Positions 36,171-48,218 are shown, numbered from the stretch's first letter. The stretch is 64,000 nucleotides of DNA from Deinococcus seoulensis (GCF_014648115.1 NZ_BMQM01000001.1:124001-188000); one strand, 5' to 3'. Numbers and translations: made by a program. Notes: generated by a model from the sequence alone, not told the origin.

Positions 36171-37676
36171 TCAGCGGGGCGGGCCTGACCGGGGCAGGGC
36201 GTCGCGCAGGTCCTGCCACGCCCCCCCGAGTTCCTGCGCGACATCCGATGCGCTCAGGCCGTACCCGTGCTGCTGCGCGGCGCGTTCCCCGGCGCGGGCG
36301 TGCAGACGAACCCCGGCCACGGCGGCGTCCGGGGCGCTCAGGCCCTGACCCAGCAGCGCGGCCAGAACGCCGGACAGGGTGTCGCCCATGCCGCCGCTGG
36401 CCATGCCCGGATGCCCGCCGCGCGACACGCTCAGGCCCCCGGCGTGCGCCACGACGCTGGGGCCGCCCTTCAGGACGACCGCGCCGCCCAGCCGCTGTTG
36501 CAGGGCGCGGGCGGCGCTCAGGGGATCGCGGGTCACGTCCTGCGTGCGGGTGCCCAGGAGCCTCGCGGCCTCGCCGGGGTGAGGCGTCCAGATGCAGCGG
36601 TCATGTCCGTGCCCCGCCAGTTCCGGTTGCAGGGCGTCGGCATCCAGCACGGTCGGGATGCCCCAGGTCAGCAGGGCGCGGGCCAGCTCGGCGGCGTCCG
36701 GTCCCAGGCCCATCCCGACGGCCAGCGCGTCCGGCCGCCCCGACTCTGGCGTGCCCAGCAGCGCTGCGCGCAGGTCCGGGTGCCGGTGAACCATCAGTTC
36801 CGGCATCAGCAGCGGCACCTCCGCCGCCGAGTGCACCGTGACCAGCCCCGCCCCCGCCCGCAGCGCCCCCACGCCGGCCATACCCGCCGCGCCCACCGTG
36901 CCGGGGTGCCCGCCCACGATCCACACGCGGCCCGCCGCGCCCTTGTGCGCGTCCGCGCGGCGCACCGGCAGCAGGGCCGCCACCTGCGCGTCGGTCGGCT
37001 GCTCCGCGACGGCCTGCGCCTGCACCCACTCGCCGGGCACCCGCAGCGGCACCAGTTGCACCCGTCCCGAGTGCCCGGCCGCCGCACCGAACAGCAACGC
37101 GGGCTTCAGGCCCATGAACGTCACGGTCAGGTCCGCCCCGGCCGTGCCCGGTAGGCCGTCCGGGCCCTCCGGAACCAGCGCCGACACTTCCTCCAGTCCG
37201 CTGGGCAGGTCGATCGCCACGACCGGCGTGCCGTGCGCGCGTGCCGCCGCCAGCGCCCCGATCACCCCGGTCAGCGCGGGCCGCAGCGGCGGCCGGAACC
37301 CGGTGCCCAGCAGGCCGTCCACGATCACGCCCGCCCCCGGCGCCCGGTGCGACACGGCGCTGGCACTCAGGGGCCGTGTCACGCCGCCCACCGCCCGCCA
37401 GCGCCGCCGGTTCAGGCGCGTCAGCGGGTGCCGGGACGGCAGCGCCAGCACCAGCACCTCGCGGCCCAGTGCCCGCAGGTGCCGGGCCGCCACGAACGCG
37501 TCCCCGCCGTTCGCGCCGCCGCCCGCCAGCAGCAGCGCCACGCCGCGCGGGAAGGCGGCGTGCGCGGCGTCCGCCACGGCCCGCCCGGCCTCCTCCATGG
37601 CGAGGTCCAGCAGCCCCGCCCCGTCCAGCCGCGCGTCCACCGCCCGCGCGCCCTCGCCGTTCAGGACCCACGGCAC
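36171..37676 (-). CDS. nnrDE: Bifunctional NAD(P)H-hydrate epimerase / ADP-dependent dehydratase
   Basis: 501 aa. N-terminal epimerase (residues 1-215, GARAVDARL...MEEAGRAVADAA, LLLAGGGANGGDAFVAARHL, DGLLGTGFRPPL, VVAIDLPSGLE) and C-terminal ribokinase-fold dehydratase (AHKGAAGRVWIVGG, TPHPGEAARLL, VVLKGGPSVVA, GMASGGMGDTLSGVLAALL). Together they repair damaged hydrated NADH/NADPH. Start GTG 37676 lies 2 bases after the TPR gene stop; the longer frame upstream is antisense-like shadow of that gene. This E-D fusion is common in bacteria. Confidence 0.93.
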   Translation of the reverse strand: MPWVLNGEGARAVDARLDGAGLLDLAMEEAGRAVADAAHAAFPRGVALLLAGGGANGGDAFVAARHLRALGREVLVLALPSRHPLTRLNRRRWRAVGGVTRPLSASAVSHRAPGAGVIVDGLLGTGFRPPLRPALTGVIGALAAARAHGTPVVAIDLPSGLEEVSALVPEGPDGLPGTAGADLTVTFMGLKPALLFGAAAGHSGRVQLVPLRVPGEWVQAQAVAEQPTDAQVAALLPVRRADAHKGAAGRVWIVGGHPGTVGAAGMAGVGALRAGAGLVTVHSAAEVPLLMPELMVHRHPDLRAALLGTPESGRPDALAVGMGLGPDAAELARALLTWGIPTVLDADALQPELAGHGHDRCIWTPHPGEAARLLGTRTQDVTRDPLSAARALQQRLGGAVVLKGGPSVVAHAGGLSVSRGGHPGMASGGMGDTLSGVLAALLGQGLSAPDAAVAGVRLHARAGERAAQQHGYGLSASDVAQELGGAWQDLRDALPRSGPPR

Positions 37677-37678
37677 CG

Positions 37679-38605
37679 TCAGCCGCCCACGCCCCGCACG
37701 ACCAGGAACACGATCAGCGCGGCCACGGCGATCAGCACCCAGCGCAGATTCTTCATGGCCGGATTCTGCGCGAACTGTTCCTTCATCTCGGCGTTCGTGT
37801 CTTCCTTCGAGCGTTTCATGCTCAGCTGCTGCCCGCGCCGGATGGACTTCACGCCCTCGGCCACACGCCCCTGGCGGCGCAGCGCCACGCCCAGGTTGTG
37901 GTGCCCGCCGTCGTAATCGGGATTCAGGGTCAGCACCCGCCGGTACACCGCCTCGGCCGCCGCGAACTGCCCGGCCTCCATGTCCAGGTTGCCCAGGTTC
38001 GTCAGGGCGCGGTAGTGCCCGGGATCGGCCTGCATGGCTTCCTCCAGCACGGCCCGCGCCTGCCCGGCCTCGCCGCTCACGGCGTGCAGGATGCCCTGCA
38101 TGTTCAGCGCCTCGGCGCGCGTCAGCGGCTGCGCCAGCGCGCCCGCCAGCAGCGCCGCCAGTTCGGCCGGGTCCGCGACTTTCTGCCCGGCGTCCAGCGC
38201 CCGCAGCGCCCCGGTCAGTTCCTGCGGGTCCACCTGCGCCCGCAGCGCGCTTCCCTCGGGTTCCGGCACGGTCGGCAGCAGCGGCGCCAGTTCGGCCGCC
38301 GCCTGCCGCGCCGCCGGGTACCGCCGCGCCCGCACGGCACTCTGCACGGTCAGCACGGTGTCCAGCGCCTGCTCCAGATCCAGCGGCGCGCCCTGCGCCC
38401 GCGCGGTCGCCAGCGCCCGGCGCCACTCGCGCTGCCCGATCAGGTCAGCCAGCGACAGGACCCGCTCAGACGGCGCCGCCTGCGAGGAGTCCGTGTTCAG
38501 TTGCTCCGGCGTGACGTGCTCTCCTTCCGGCGTGGCCTGCTCTCCGTCCGGCGTGGCCTGCCCGGCGTCCGGGCGGCGCGCGGCACTCACCTCGTCCCCC
38601 AGCAC
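37679..38605 (-). CDS. TPR protein with C-terminal membrane anchor
   Basis: 308 aa. An acidic N-terminus with three near-identical hexapeptide units (ATPDGE, ATPEGE, VTPEQL, from 18-bp DNA repeats at about 38515-38575), a helical middle, then at least two TPRs (AEALNMQGILHAVSGEAGQARAVLEEA; YRALTNLGNLDMEAGQFAAAEAVYRRVLTLNP) and a C-terminal helix LRWVLIAVAALIVFLVVRGVGG. Probably a cytoplasm-facing tail-anchored scaffold. Upstream partner of the NAD(P)HX repair gene, 2 bp apart. A palindromic AGTATACT (38696-38703) can serve as -10 for this gene and for rsmA. Confidence 0.8.
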   Translation of the reverse strand: MLGDEVSAARRPDAGQATPDGEQATPEGEHVTPEQLNTDSSQAAPSERVLSLADLIGQREWRRALATARAQGAPLDLEQALDTVLTVQSAVRARRYPAARQAAAELAPLLPTVPEPEGSALRAQVDPQELTGALRALDAGQKVADPAELAALLAGALAQPLTRAEALNMQGILHAVSGEAGQARAVLEEAMQADPGHYRALTNLGNLDMEAGQFAAAEAVYRRVLTLNPDYDGGHHNLGVALRRQGRVAEGVKSIRRGQQLSMKRSKEDTNAEMKEQFAQNPAMKNLRWVLIAVAALIVFLVVRGVGG

Positions 38606-38695
38606 GGACCGGAAACAGGGCAGACACGGGCGGCGCGCACGCGGACACTCAGGTGAAACAGGACACTCGGCCGGAACGGAACACTCACCCGCCGA

Positions 38696-38703
38696 GTATA
38701 CTG
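38696..38703. promoter_or_regulatory. Shared bidirectional -10 (AGTATACT)
   Basis: The palindrome gives TATACT on both strands between the divergent TPR gene (leader about 85 bases) and rsmA (leader about 95 bases). No good -35 box on either side. Confidence 0.45.
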
Positions 38704-38803
38704 ACGCGTCTCCCCGCGCCGCGCGGATGAAGCTGCCCGCCCAGACACACGCGGGACACCCTGCCCCCGCCCGGAGCGGGCGGCCCCACCGGAGCTGAAC
38801 CCC

Positions 38804-39664
<861 letters not shown>

Positions 39665-39740
39665 GCCCAGTTTCTACGCGCCTCAGCCCCACCCCAATTT
39701 CGATCTGCAAGGGCCACACCTGAGCCCTGGAGGTACTCCC

Positions 39741-40922
39741 GTGAAGTTCTACGTTATCGGCGACGTGACCGTTGACCACCTCTACCACCTGGACCGCCTG
39801 CCCTCACCCGGCCAGGAAGTCACGCCCCGGCACGCCAGCATGAAACCCGGCGGGGCCGGCGGGACCATCAGCGTCACCCTGGCCCGCCTGGGCCACAGCG
39901 TCACGCTGGCCGCCCGCGTCGGCCAGGACCCGTTCGCCGAGTACGCCCTGAGCCACGTCCGCGAAAGCGGCGTCAGCGAGAGCGCCATCCAGCGCGACCC
40001 GGACCTGCTGACCAGCACCATCACCGTCATGCAGACCGCAGGAGGCGAGCGCGCCATGATCAGCGACGGCGCCGCCAACCGCCAGCTGGACCCCGCCCAC
40101 CTGAACGCCGCCGGGGTGCAGGCCGCCGACGCCCTGATCATCAACGCCTACGCCATGATCGAGGGCCCGCAACGCGAGTTCGCCCTGAACGCCATCGACG
40201 CCGCCCGCTCCGCCACCCCGCGCGTGCCGGTGTTCATCGACCTGGGCACCGGGGCCGTGAACAAGGCCGGGACCAGCCTGCGCGCCGACGTGCTGCGCGC
40301 CGACTACCTGATGCTCAACCAGCACGAACTGCAGGCCCTGACCGGCACCAGTTCCATCAGCGCCGCGCTGGCGCAACTCGGCGAGGCCGGCGCGAAGCAG
40401 GTCATCGTGAAGGTCGGCAAGATGGGCTCCATCACCTGGACGCCCACCGAGACCGAACTGGTCGACGCTGTGCGCCCCGAAGGCAAGGTCGTGGACTCCA
40501 CCGGCGCCGGTGACACCTTCACGGCCGCGTTCGCGCACGCCATCCTCAGCGGGTGCAGCATGCCCGAAGCGGCCCGCGCGGCGAACACTGCCGGGGCGCT
40601 CGCCGCGACCGGTATCGGCGCGCAGGAAACCCTGATCACCGCCGCCGACCTGGGCGGGAAGGGCGCGGCTCCCGCCACCCCGGCCCGCCAGGCCCCAGAG
40701 AAGAACCCAGAGAAGAACTCGGAGAAGAGCCCGGAGGCAAGTGCCGGGAAGGCCGCAGAGAAGGTGCCCGAGCAGGCGCCGGACCAGGTGCCGGAACAGG
40801 TGGCGGAGAAACCGGCCGGGAAGGCCGCAAAGGCCCCCCGCGCCGCTGCCGTGGCCGCCGCTGCGGAGGCGGAGCCCGCCCCGGCCCCCGCGCGCCGCAC
40901 CCGTAAAACCACTGCCAGCTGA
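39741..40922 (+). CDS. PfkB-family sugar/nucleoside kinase with long disordered tail
   Basis: 393 aa. Residues 1-305 are a ribokinase-type kinase: FYVIGDVTVDHLY, KPGGAGGTISVTLARLG, and catalytic DSTGAGDTFTAAFAHA (anion hole and base Asp). Substrate not predictable. Residues about 309-393 are an added Pro/Glu/Lys/Ala tail with repeats such as EKNPEKNSEKSPE and PEQAPDQVPEQ and a basic end ARRTRKTTAS; it has no counterpart in the family. GTG 39741 follows TGGAGGT. Confidence 0.87.
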   Translation: MKFYVIGDVTVDHLYHLDRLPSPGQEVTPRHASMKPGGAGGTISVTLARLGHSVTLAARVGQDPFAEYALSHVRESGVSESAIQRDPDLLTSTITVMQTAGGERAMISDGAANRQLDPAHLNAAGVQAADALIINAYAMIEGPQREFALNAIDAARSATPRVPVFIDLGTGAVNKAGTSLRADVLRADYLMLNQHELQALTGTSSISAALAQLGEAGAKQVIVKVGKMGSITWTPTETELVDAVRPEGKVVDSTGAGDTFTAAFAHAILSGCSMPEAARAANTAGALAATGIGAQETLITAADLGGKGAAPATPARQAPEKNPEKNSEKSPEASAGKAAEKVPEQAPDQVPEQVAEKPAGKAAKAPRAAAVAAAAEAEPAPAPARRTRKTTAS

Positions 40923-40980
40923 TACCGTCCCTACCCGCGCGGCCCGCACGTTCCTGACTGGACGGCGGGCCGCGCCGCTG

Positions 40981-40986
40981 TACCCT
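40981..40986 (+). promoter_or_regulatory. -10 box of leaderless promoter
   Basis: TACCCT, 6 bases before ATG 40993; decides the start against a longer open frame. Confidence 0.6.
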
Positions 40987-40992
40987 GAACGC

Positions 40993-41625
40993 ATGACCCA
41001 TCCTGCCGACGCCCCCCTGACCCGCGCCCTGCACCACGAGGCCGCAAGCCGTGGCCTGCGCAGCGACCAGGGCGACCTGCTGGACGTTCCGGCGGTGTTC
41101 GCGCTGGTGCGCGACATGCCGTACGCCCGCGCCGCCTCGCACGACCCGCAGGACATCATCGGCGGGTGGCGCGGCACCTGCTCGACCAAGCACGAACTGC
41201 TGGCCGCGCTGCTGGCCGAGGCGGGCCTGCGCAGCACCGTCATGGCCTGCACGCAGGAGATCCGGCCGCCCGCCCACGCGCCAGCCGAACTGCTGGCCCT
41301 GACCGGCGGGCAGGCGGTCGTCGACGTGCACAACTACCTGATCGTGCACGCCCCGCAGGGCGACATGACCGTGGACGCCACCTGGCCCCTGGCGGCCCGC
41401 GAGGCCGGACTGCCCGTCAACGAGCAGTGGGTGTGGGGGCAGGATCAGACCATTGCCTGCACGCCCATCGAAACCTGGGCCGTGCCCGATGGTCAGAGCG
41501 TCGCGGCGTTCAAGGACCGCCTGCTTCAGGAACGCTACACCCCGGAGGAACTCGCGCGGCGCGACGCGTTCATTCAGGGCGTGGGCCGCCTGTTCCTGGC
41601 GCAGACCGCCACCGGAACCCCCTGA
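40993..41625 (+). CDS. Transglutaminase-like cysteine protein
   Basis: 210 aa. Cys in GTCSTKHELLAALLAEAGL (about 57), His in VDVHNYLIV (about 115) and Asp in TVDATWPL (about 127) are ordered as in transglutaminase/arylamine-transferase-like folds. No signal peptide, so it acts in the cytoplasm. Reaction unknown: peptide cleavage, amide transfer or deglutamylation are all possible. ATG 40993 follows a TACCCT box by 6 bases. Confidence 0.72.
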   Translation: MTHPADAPLTRALHHEAASRGLRSDQGDLLDVPAVFALVRDMPYARAASHDPQDIIGGWRGTCSTKHELLAALLAEAGLRSTVMACTQEIRPPAHAPAELLALTGGQAVVDVHNYLIVHAPQGDMTVDATWPLAAREAGLPVNEQWVWGQDQTIACTPIETWAVPDGQSVAAFKDRLLQERYTPEELARRDAFIQGVGRLFLAQTATGTP

Positions 41626-41649
41626 GCGCTGCACCCCCGCAGGGCGCCG

Positions 41650-42390
<741 letters not shown>

Positions 42391-42397
42391 GCCGCCC

Positions 42398-42403
42398 AGC
42401 GTA
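42398..42403 (-). promoter_or_regulatory. -10 box of leaderless methyltransferase promoter
   Basis: TACGCT on the minus strand, 7 bases before GTG 42390. Confidence 0.6.
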
Positions 42404-42429
42404 GCGCGCCTGTGCCTACTGCGGCACTC

Positions 42430-43698
42430 TTACTGCGGCGCCTCGCCGTACAGCCGCAGGAAGTCCTCGCGGCTCAGGACACTGAGTTTCGGTTCCTGTG
42501 CGGGCGCGCGGCTGCCGTACGCGCGGCGCAGCACGTTCGCCCAGACGCGCAGGCGGCGCCCCGTGGCGGGCGGCAGGTCGTGCGTCTCGAAGCCCAGGCG
42601 TTCCAGGATGGGCGTGACCGCCGACTGGCAGTACACGGCCTGCGCCCCGCGCAGTTCCGGGCGGCGTTGAAGGTCGGCCGCCACCCGCCGGAAGTCCTGC
42701 CGGGCCACCCGTACCGTGCGGACCGGCCCGAGCTGCGACATCAGAGCGTTGTTCGCGTGGTACTCGGCGGCCGGGACGCCCGCGCGCAGGGTCAGGCCGC
42801 CGCCCGGTACAGAGCCGCCCCGTGCAGAGCCGCGCAGCGTCAGGTCCGGCCCCGGAAAACGGGTGGGGGAGACCCGCAGGATCGAGTCCTTCAGGTCCCC
42901 GGCGGGTTCAGTACGCGTGAGGCGGTCCAGCAGGCGGTCCAGGGTGCCCATCAGGCGGGGCGGGAGGTCGGCGGGCCGTTCCGCGCGCAGGTCCTCCAGC
43001 CGCGCGAGGCTGGTCGCGGCGTACCCACGCGCCTTCAGGTCGGCCAGCACGCCGGGCAGGGCAGGCACGGTGACGCGCGCGCCGGGCCCCGCGTCGTGCA
43101 GCACGATCACCGCCCCTGGTTGCAGCGCGCGACGCAGGTGGGCGCGCAGGCCATCCGGGGTCTGCCCGGCCCGCCAGTCCTGCCCTTCCAGACTCCAGTG
43201 GGCGCCGGTCAGCCCGGCGGCGCGCTGGCCCAGCCGCGTGAACAGGCTGTACGCGCCGTGCGGCGGGCGGTGCAGCGTCACGGGCTGCGTGCCGCCCACC
43301 TGCCGGATGACCGCGCCGATGCGGGCCGCCGCGTCGCCCGGATCACGGTACGCGCCCCGGGGGGTTCTCAGCCACGCGTGCCGGTGCCGCACGGCGTGCG
43401 CCTGCACCTCGTGCCCCTCGCGCAGCATCCGCGCGATCAGGTCCGGGTGCGCCTCTGCGGGCGCAGCCAGCACGAAGAACGTGGCCTGCGCGCCTGCCTC
43501 GCCCAGGGCGTCCAGTACCGCCGGGGTGCTGCGGGGGTCCGGGCCGTCGTCGAAGGTCAGGGCCACCACCCGGCGCGTCTGCGGCCCGGCGCGCAGCAGG
43601 CCCAGGTTCGCGCGCTGCCACAGCAGGAACGGCCCGCCGATCACCAGCAGGCCCGCCGCCGCGACGCCCAGCGCCGCGCGGTTCAGGGTGGACTTCAT
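42430..43698 (-). CDS. Polysaccharide deacetylase with C-terminal YkoP-like domain
   Basis: 422 aa. N-terminal helix (AALGVAAAGLLVIGGPFLLW) anchors or exports it. NodB domain: motif 1 TFDDGPDP (about 48-55), motif 2 the HAVRHRHAW region, motif 3 RPPHGAYS, motif 4 HDAGPG. Removes N- or O-acetyl groups from a wall or surface sugar polymer. The last 170 residues (HANNALMSQLGP..., SAVTPILERLGFETHDLP..., KLSVLSREDFLRLYG) resemble the YkoP-like domain that accompanies some Firmicute deacetylases. Overlaps the glycosyltransferase stop by 4 bp (ATGA). Confidence 0.85.
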   Translation of the reverse strand: MKSTLNRAALGVAAAGLLVIGGPFLLWQRANLGLLRAGPQTRRVVALTFDDGPDPRSTPAVLDALGEAGAQATFFVLAAPAEAHPDLIARMLREGHEVQAHAVRHRHAWLRTPRGAYRDPGDAAARIGAVIRQVGGTQPVTLHRPPHGAYSLFTRLGQRAAGLTGAHWSLEGQDWRAGQTPDGLRAHLRRALQPGAVIVLHDAGPGARVTVPALPGVLADLKARGYAATSLARLEDLRAERPADLPPRLMGTLDRLLDRLTRTEPAGDLKDSILRVSPTRFPGPDLTLRGSARGGSVPGGGLTLRAGVPAAEYHANNALMSQLGPVRTVRVARQDFRRVAADLQRRPELRGAQAVYCQSAVTPILERLGFETHDLPPATGRRLRVWANVLRRAYGSRAPAQEPKLSVLSREDFLRLYGEAPQ

Positions 43699-44842
43699 GC
43701 GCGTCCCAGGCGGCCCAGCACCGCCTGCGCCACGCGGTCGGCGGCGTCCGGGATGCCCAGTCGGCGTGCGGCGGCGCTCATGGCGGCGTGCGTGTCGGGG
43801 TCCAGGGCGCGCAGTACGGCAGGCCGCACCTCGCGCAGCTGCCGCGCCCAGAGGGCCGCGCCGTGGCGCTCCAGCAGGTCGGCGTTGTGCTCCTCCTGCC
43901 CCGGAATGGGTTCGTGAATGACCATCGGCACGCCCAGCGTGGTCGCCTCGGCCACCGTCAGGCCACCCGCCTTGCCGACCACCAGGTCCGAGGCGGCCAG
44001 CAGTTCCGGAAAGTCGGTCGTGAAGCCCAGCCGGTGAACGGTCGCGCCCCCCACCCGCTCCACGCCCTGCCCGTCCGCGCCAGCCAGCACCAGAACCTGC
44101 ACGGGCCGCCCCAGGTTCGACAGTTCGCTCAGCACGCCGCGCAGCGCCCGGAACGTGCCGGTCCCGCCGCCCGAGATCAGGATCACCGGCTGGTCGGAGC
44201 GCAGGCCGTGGCGTTCTCGCAGCGCCGCGCGGTCCGCGCCGATCAGGGTGCGGAACACCGGCGCGATGGGAATGCCGGTCACGACCACCCGCTCCGGCGG
44301 GATCTTCCAGGCGTCCATCTGCCCGGCTGCTTCGGGCGTCGCCACCATCAGCAGGTCCGCCTCGGGCCGCGCCCAGTGGTGATGCACACGGTAATCCGTG
44401 ACGATCAGCGCGTTCAGGAAGTCCAGCCGCAGGCGCGTGCGGGCCGCTGCCGCCGCCGCCACCGGAATGGGGTAGGAGCTGACGACCACCTCGGGCCGCA
44501 CCTCGCGCACGTCGCGGACCGTGCCGCGCAGCCCCATGTGGTGAAAGGTGCCCACCACCGCGCGCGGTTCGCTCTCGCGGTCCGTCCAGTTGTAGAACGC
44601 GCGGTAGATGCCCGGCGCGTACCGCAGCCACAGGTCGTACGTGCCGGCCGTGACGGTACGCTCGACCGGGTTCAGGTACGTCAGGAAATCCGCGTGCCGG
44701 GCGTGCAGGTTCACGCCGCGCGCCCGCAGCGCCGTGTCCAGCGCCCGGTTCGCCTGATGATGCCCGCGCCCGAAACCGGTGGACATGATCAGTGTCCGCA
44801 GTTCCGGCCCGGTCGGCCCGGTGGAGGGCGGTGGGGGTGCGT

Positions 44843-44846
<4 letters not shown>
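43695..44846 (-). CDS. MGDG-synthase/UgtP-like glycolipid glycosyltransferase (GT28)
   Basis: 383 aa. N-terminal acceptor domain with MSTGFGRGHHQANRAL, the GxGHxxAA-like signature of diacylglycerol glycosyltransferases; RFYNWTD-like YRAFYNWTD; C-terminal sugar-nucleotide domain with LISGGGTGTFRAL, VGKAGGLTVAEATTLGVPMV and PIPGQEEHNADLL. Transfers a hexose from a nucleotide sugar to a lipid at the membrane face. TTG 44846 overlaps the permease stop (TTGA), so translation is coupled. In an LPS-free Deinococcus, a galactosyl- or glucosyl-lipid product is plausible; the sugar and linkage are not determinable here. Confidence 0.82.
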
Positions 44847-45988
<1,142 letters not shown>

Positions 45989-45995
45989 GCGGCGC

Positions 45996-46424
<429 letters not shown>

Positions 46425-46463
46425 GATGGGTCTCCTTGAGGGGGGTGCGGGGGACGGGAGCGG

Positions 46464-46499
46464 CAAGAAAAGCGGGAGAGGCTCGACGGGCCGTCTCCC
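46464..46499 (-). terminator. Terminator of mreB
   Basis: On the minus strand GGGAGA pairs with TCTCCC across a GC-rich loop and is followed by GCTTTTCTT. Confidence 0.75.
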
Positions 46500-46558
46500 A
46501 CATCTTCCCGCAACAGCTTCCCGGAACAGCGCTGTGCTCCGGGCCTGTTCCGAATCCG

Positions 46559-47599
46559 TCAGCGGCGCAGGTAGTTGTCGCTGGACACCAGCGAGTCGCC
46601 CAGCACCGGAATCATCTCCAGGGCCATGCCGGTGCCGACCGCGACGGCCTCGACGGCGTTCTCGGCCACCGCGACCGGAATGCCGGTCGTCTGGCGCAGC
46701 AGTTCGTCGAAGTTACGCAGCAGCGACCCGCCGCCGGTCATCACGATGCCACGGTCGATGATGTCGCTCACCAGTTCCGGCGGGGTGATTTCCAGCACGC
46801 GCTTGACGCCGTCCACGATCTTCGTGACGGGTTCCGAGAGCGCCTCGACCACGTCCGTGCTGTCCAGGCTGATGGTCTTGGGCAGGCCGTTCACGAGGTC
46901 ACGGCCGCGCACCTCGGCGGTCAGGTTCTCGGCGTCGTCGAGCAGCATGGCCGCCCCGACCTTCACCTTGATCTCCTCGGCGGTGCGTTCACCGATCAGC
47001 ACGTTGTGCTTGCGGCGCACGTAGCGGATGATGCTCTCGTCGAACTCGTTGCCCGCCACGCGCATGCTCTCGCTGACGACAATGCCGCCCAGCGAGATCA
47101 CGGCCACGTCCGTGCTGCCCCCGCCGATATCCACGACCATCGAACCGATCGGCTCGGCAATGCGCAGGCCCGCGCCGATCGCGGCGGCCAGCGGCTCCTC
47201 GATCAGGAAGGCGCGCTTGGCGTTGCTGTTCAGGGCGGCGCGCAGCACGGCGCGTTTTTCCACGTCGCTGACGTTGCTGGGCACGCCGACCATCAGCTGC
47301 GGTTTGAAGCCGAACAGGCGACCCGCGCTGCCCTGCACCTTCTGCAGGAACATGGTGATCATCTTCTCGGTCAGGCCCTCGTCGGCGATCACGCCGTCCT
47401 TGATGGGCCGCACGGCGACGATCCCGCCGGGCGTGCGCCCGATCATGCGGTAGGCTTCCTCGCCGACAGCCTTGACTTTCTTACTGTCGCGCGCCATGGC
47501 GATCACGCTGGGTTCCTGGAGTACCAGGCCGCGGCTCTTGCTGTAAATAAGGAACGTTGCCGTTCCAAGGTCAATTCCAATGTCTTCTGACAGCCTCAC
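46559..47599 (-). CDS. mreB: MreB-type actin-like cell-shape protein
   Basis: 346 aa. Actin fold: phosphate 1 DIGIDLGTATFLIY, connect 1 GEEAYRMIGRTPG, phosphate 2 MVVDIGGGSTDVAVIS, adenosine motif GIVMTGGGSLLRNFDELL. VAVRPIKDGVIAD is diagnostic of MreB. Forms membrane-bound filaments guiding sidewall peptidoglycan synthesis. GTG 47599 follows GGAGGG; longer in-frame extensions are low-quality sequence. No mreC/mreD beside it. A TGCTACGAT extended -10 lies about 30-40 bases upstream. Confidence 0.94.
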   Translation of the reverse strand: MRLSEDIGIDLGTATFLIYSKSRGLVLQEPSVIAMARDSKKVKAVGEEAYRMIGRTPGGIVAVRPIKDGVIADEGLTEKMITMFLQKVQGSAGRLFGFKPQLMVGVPSNVSDVEKRAVLRAALNSNAKRAFLIEEPLAAAIGAGLRIAEPIGSMVVDIGGGSTDVAVISLGGIVVSESMRVAGNEFDESIIRYVRRKHNVLIGERTAEEIKVKVGAAMLLDDAENLTAEVRGRDLVNGLPKTISLDSTDVVEALSEPVTKIVDGVKRVLEITPPELVSDIIDRGIVMTGGGSLLRNFDELLRQTTGIPVAVAENAVEAVAVGTGMALEMIPVLGDSLVSSDNYLRR

Positions 47600-47741
47600 A
47601 CTCGCCCTCCGGTCAAAACGTCCCAATCGTAGCACGGTGCATGAGGCGCACTTAAAGCGTTTCTCATACCCTGCCCGCGCCGCCCCGCACGGGCACCCAC
47701 GCGCCCCGCCGCGCCCGGTTGCCTGCGGGTGAGGGGACCGG

Positions 47742-48014
47742 TCAGGCGCGGGGCTTGAGGTAGGCGGCCAGCCCCGCGCAGACACTGGTGAGCAGCATCA
47801 GCGCCAGCGCCTGCTGGATGCTGCCCAGTCCCGTGACATTCAGCGCGCCGCTCAGGGTGCTTTCCAGGCTGCCGATAGAGCGCAGCCACAGCGGCCCGGT
47901 GCCCGCCAGCGAGGCGAACGTCCCCAGGGACAGCAGTGCCAGCGCCAGCGTCACGCCGAACAGCGCCAGCGACAGCACCCAGCCCAGCACGACCCACAGG
48001 CGGCGGGCGTTCAA
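47742..48014 (-). CDS. Small two-helix membrane protein of unknown function
   Basis: 90 aa from TTG 48014 (CTGGAG 5 bases upstream); GTG 48020 would add two residues. Two long hydrophobic segments: LWVVLGWVLSLALFGVTLAL (about 6-25) and a C-terminal IQQALALMLLTSVCAGLAAYL. The loop between them is Gly/Ser/Leu-rich. No family recognised. It lies between divergent mreB and the small gene at 48231. Confidence 0.6.
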   Translation of the reverse strand: MNARRLWVVLGWVLSLALFGVTLALALLSLGTFASLAGTGPLWLRSIGSLESTLSGALNVTGLGSIQQALALMLLTSVCAGLAAYLKPRA

Positions 48015-48139
48015 GGGCACTCCAGGCGCGGGCGGGTCGGGGCGGGGCCGGACAGCAGGTCCGGGCAGAAGTGGGGCGCGGTCATTCGGGGCATTCTAGT
48101 GACGCTGCCGCAGAACGCCGTGAGGATTTTCACAGCGCC

Positions 48140-48218
48140 GCCTGGCAGGCCAGCGCCGCGGCGGGGCAGACCAGCGCCGCGTCGGGGCAGGCCGGTGCTG
48201 GTCTGGCCGGTGCTGGGC
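48140..48218. repeat. Imperfect tandem repeat, GGGGCAG-CC-G units
   Basis: About four degenerate 15-19 bp units (GCGGGGCAGACCAGCGCC, GTCGGGGCAGGCCGGTGC, TCTGGCCGGTGC) immediately before the promoter of the next gene. Confidence 0.5.

Noticed and set aside
37677..38426. N-terminal extension of the NAD(P)HX repair gene by 250 codons
   Set aside because: The extension is Arg/Gly/Ala-rich and lies out of frame on the same strand within the TPR gene; the epimerase domain begins right after GTG 37676.
40920..40930. TGATACCG at the PfkB kinase stop as another repeat end
   Set aside because: Only 7 of the first 8 bases match and the following TCCG block is absent; too weak.
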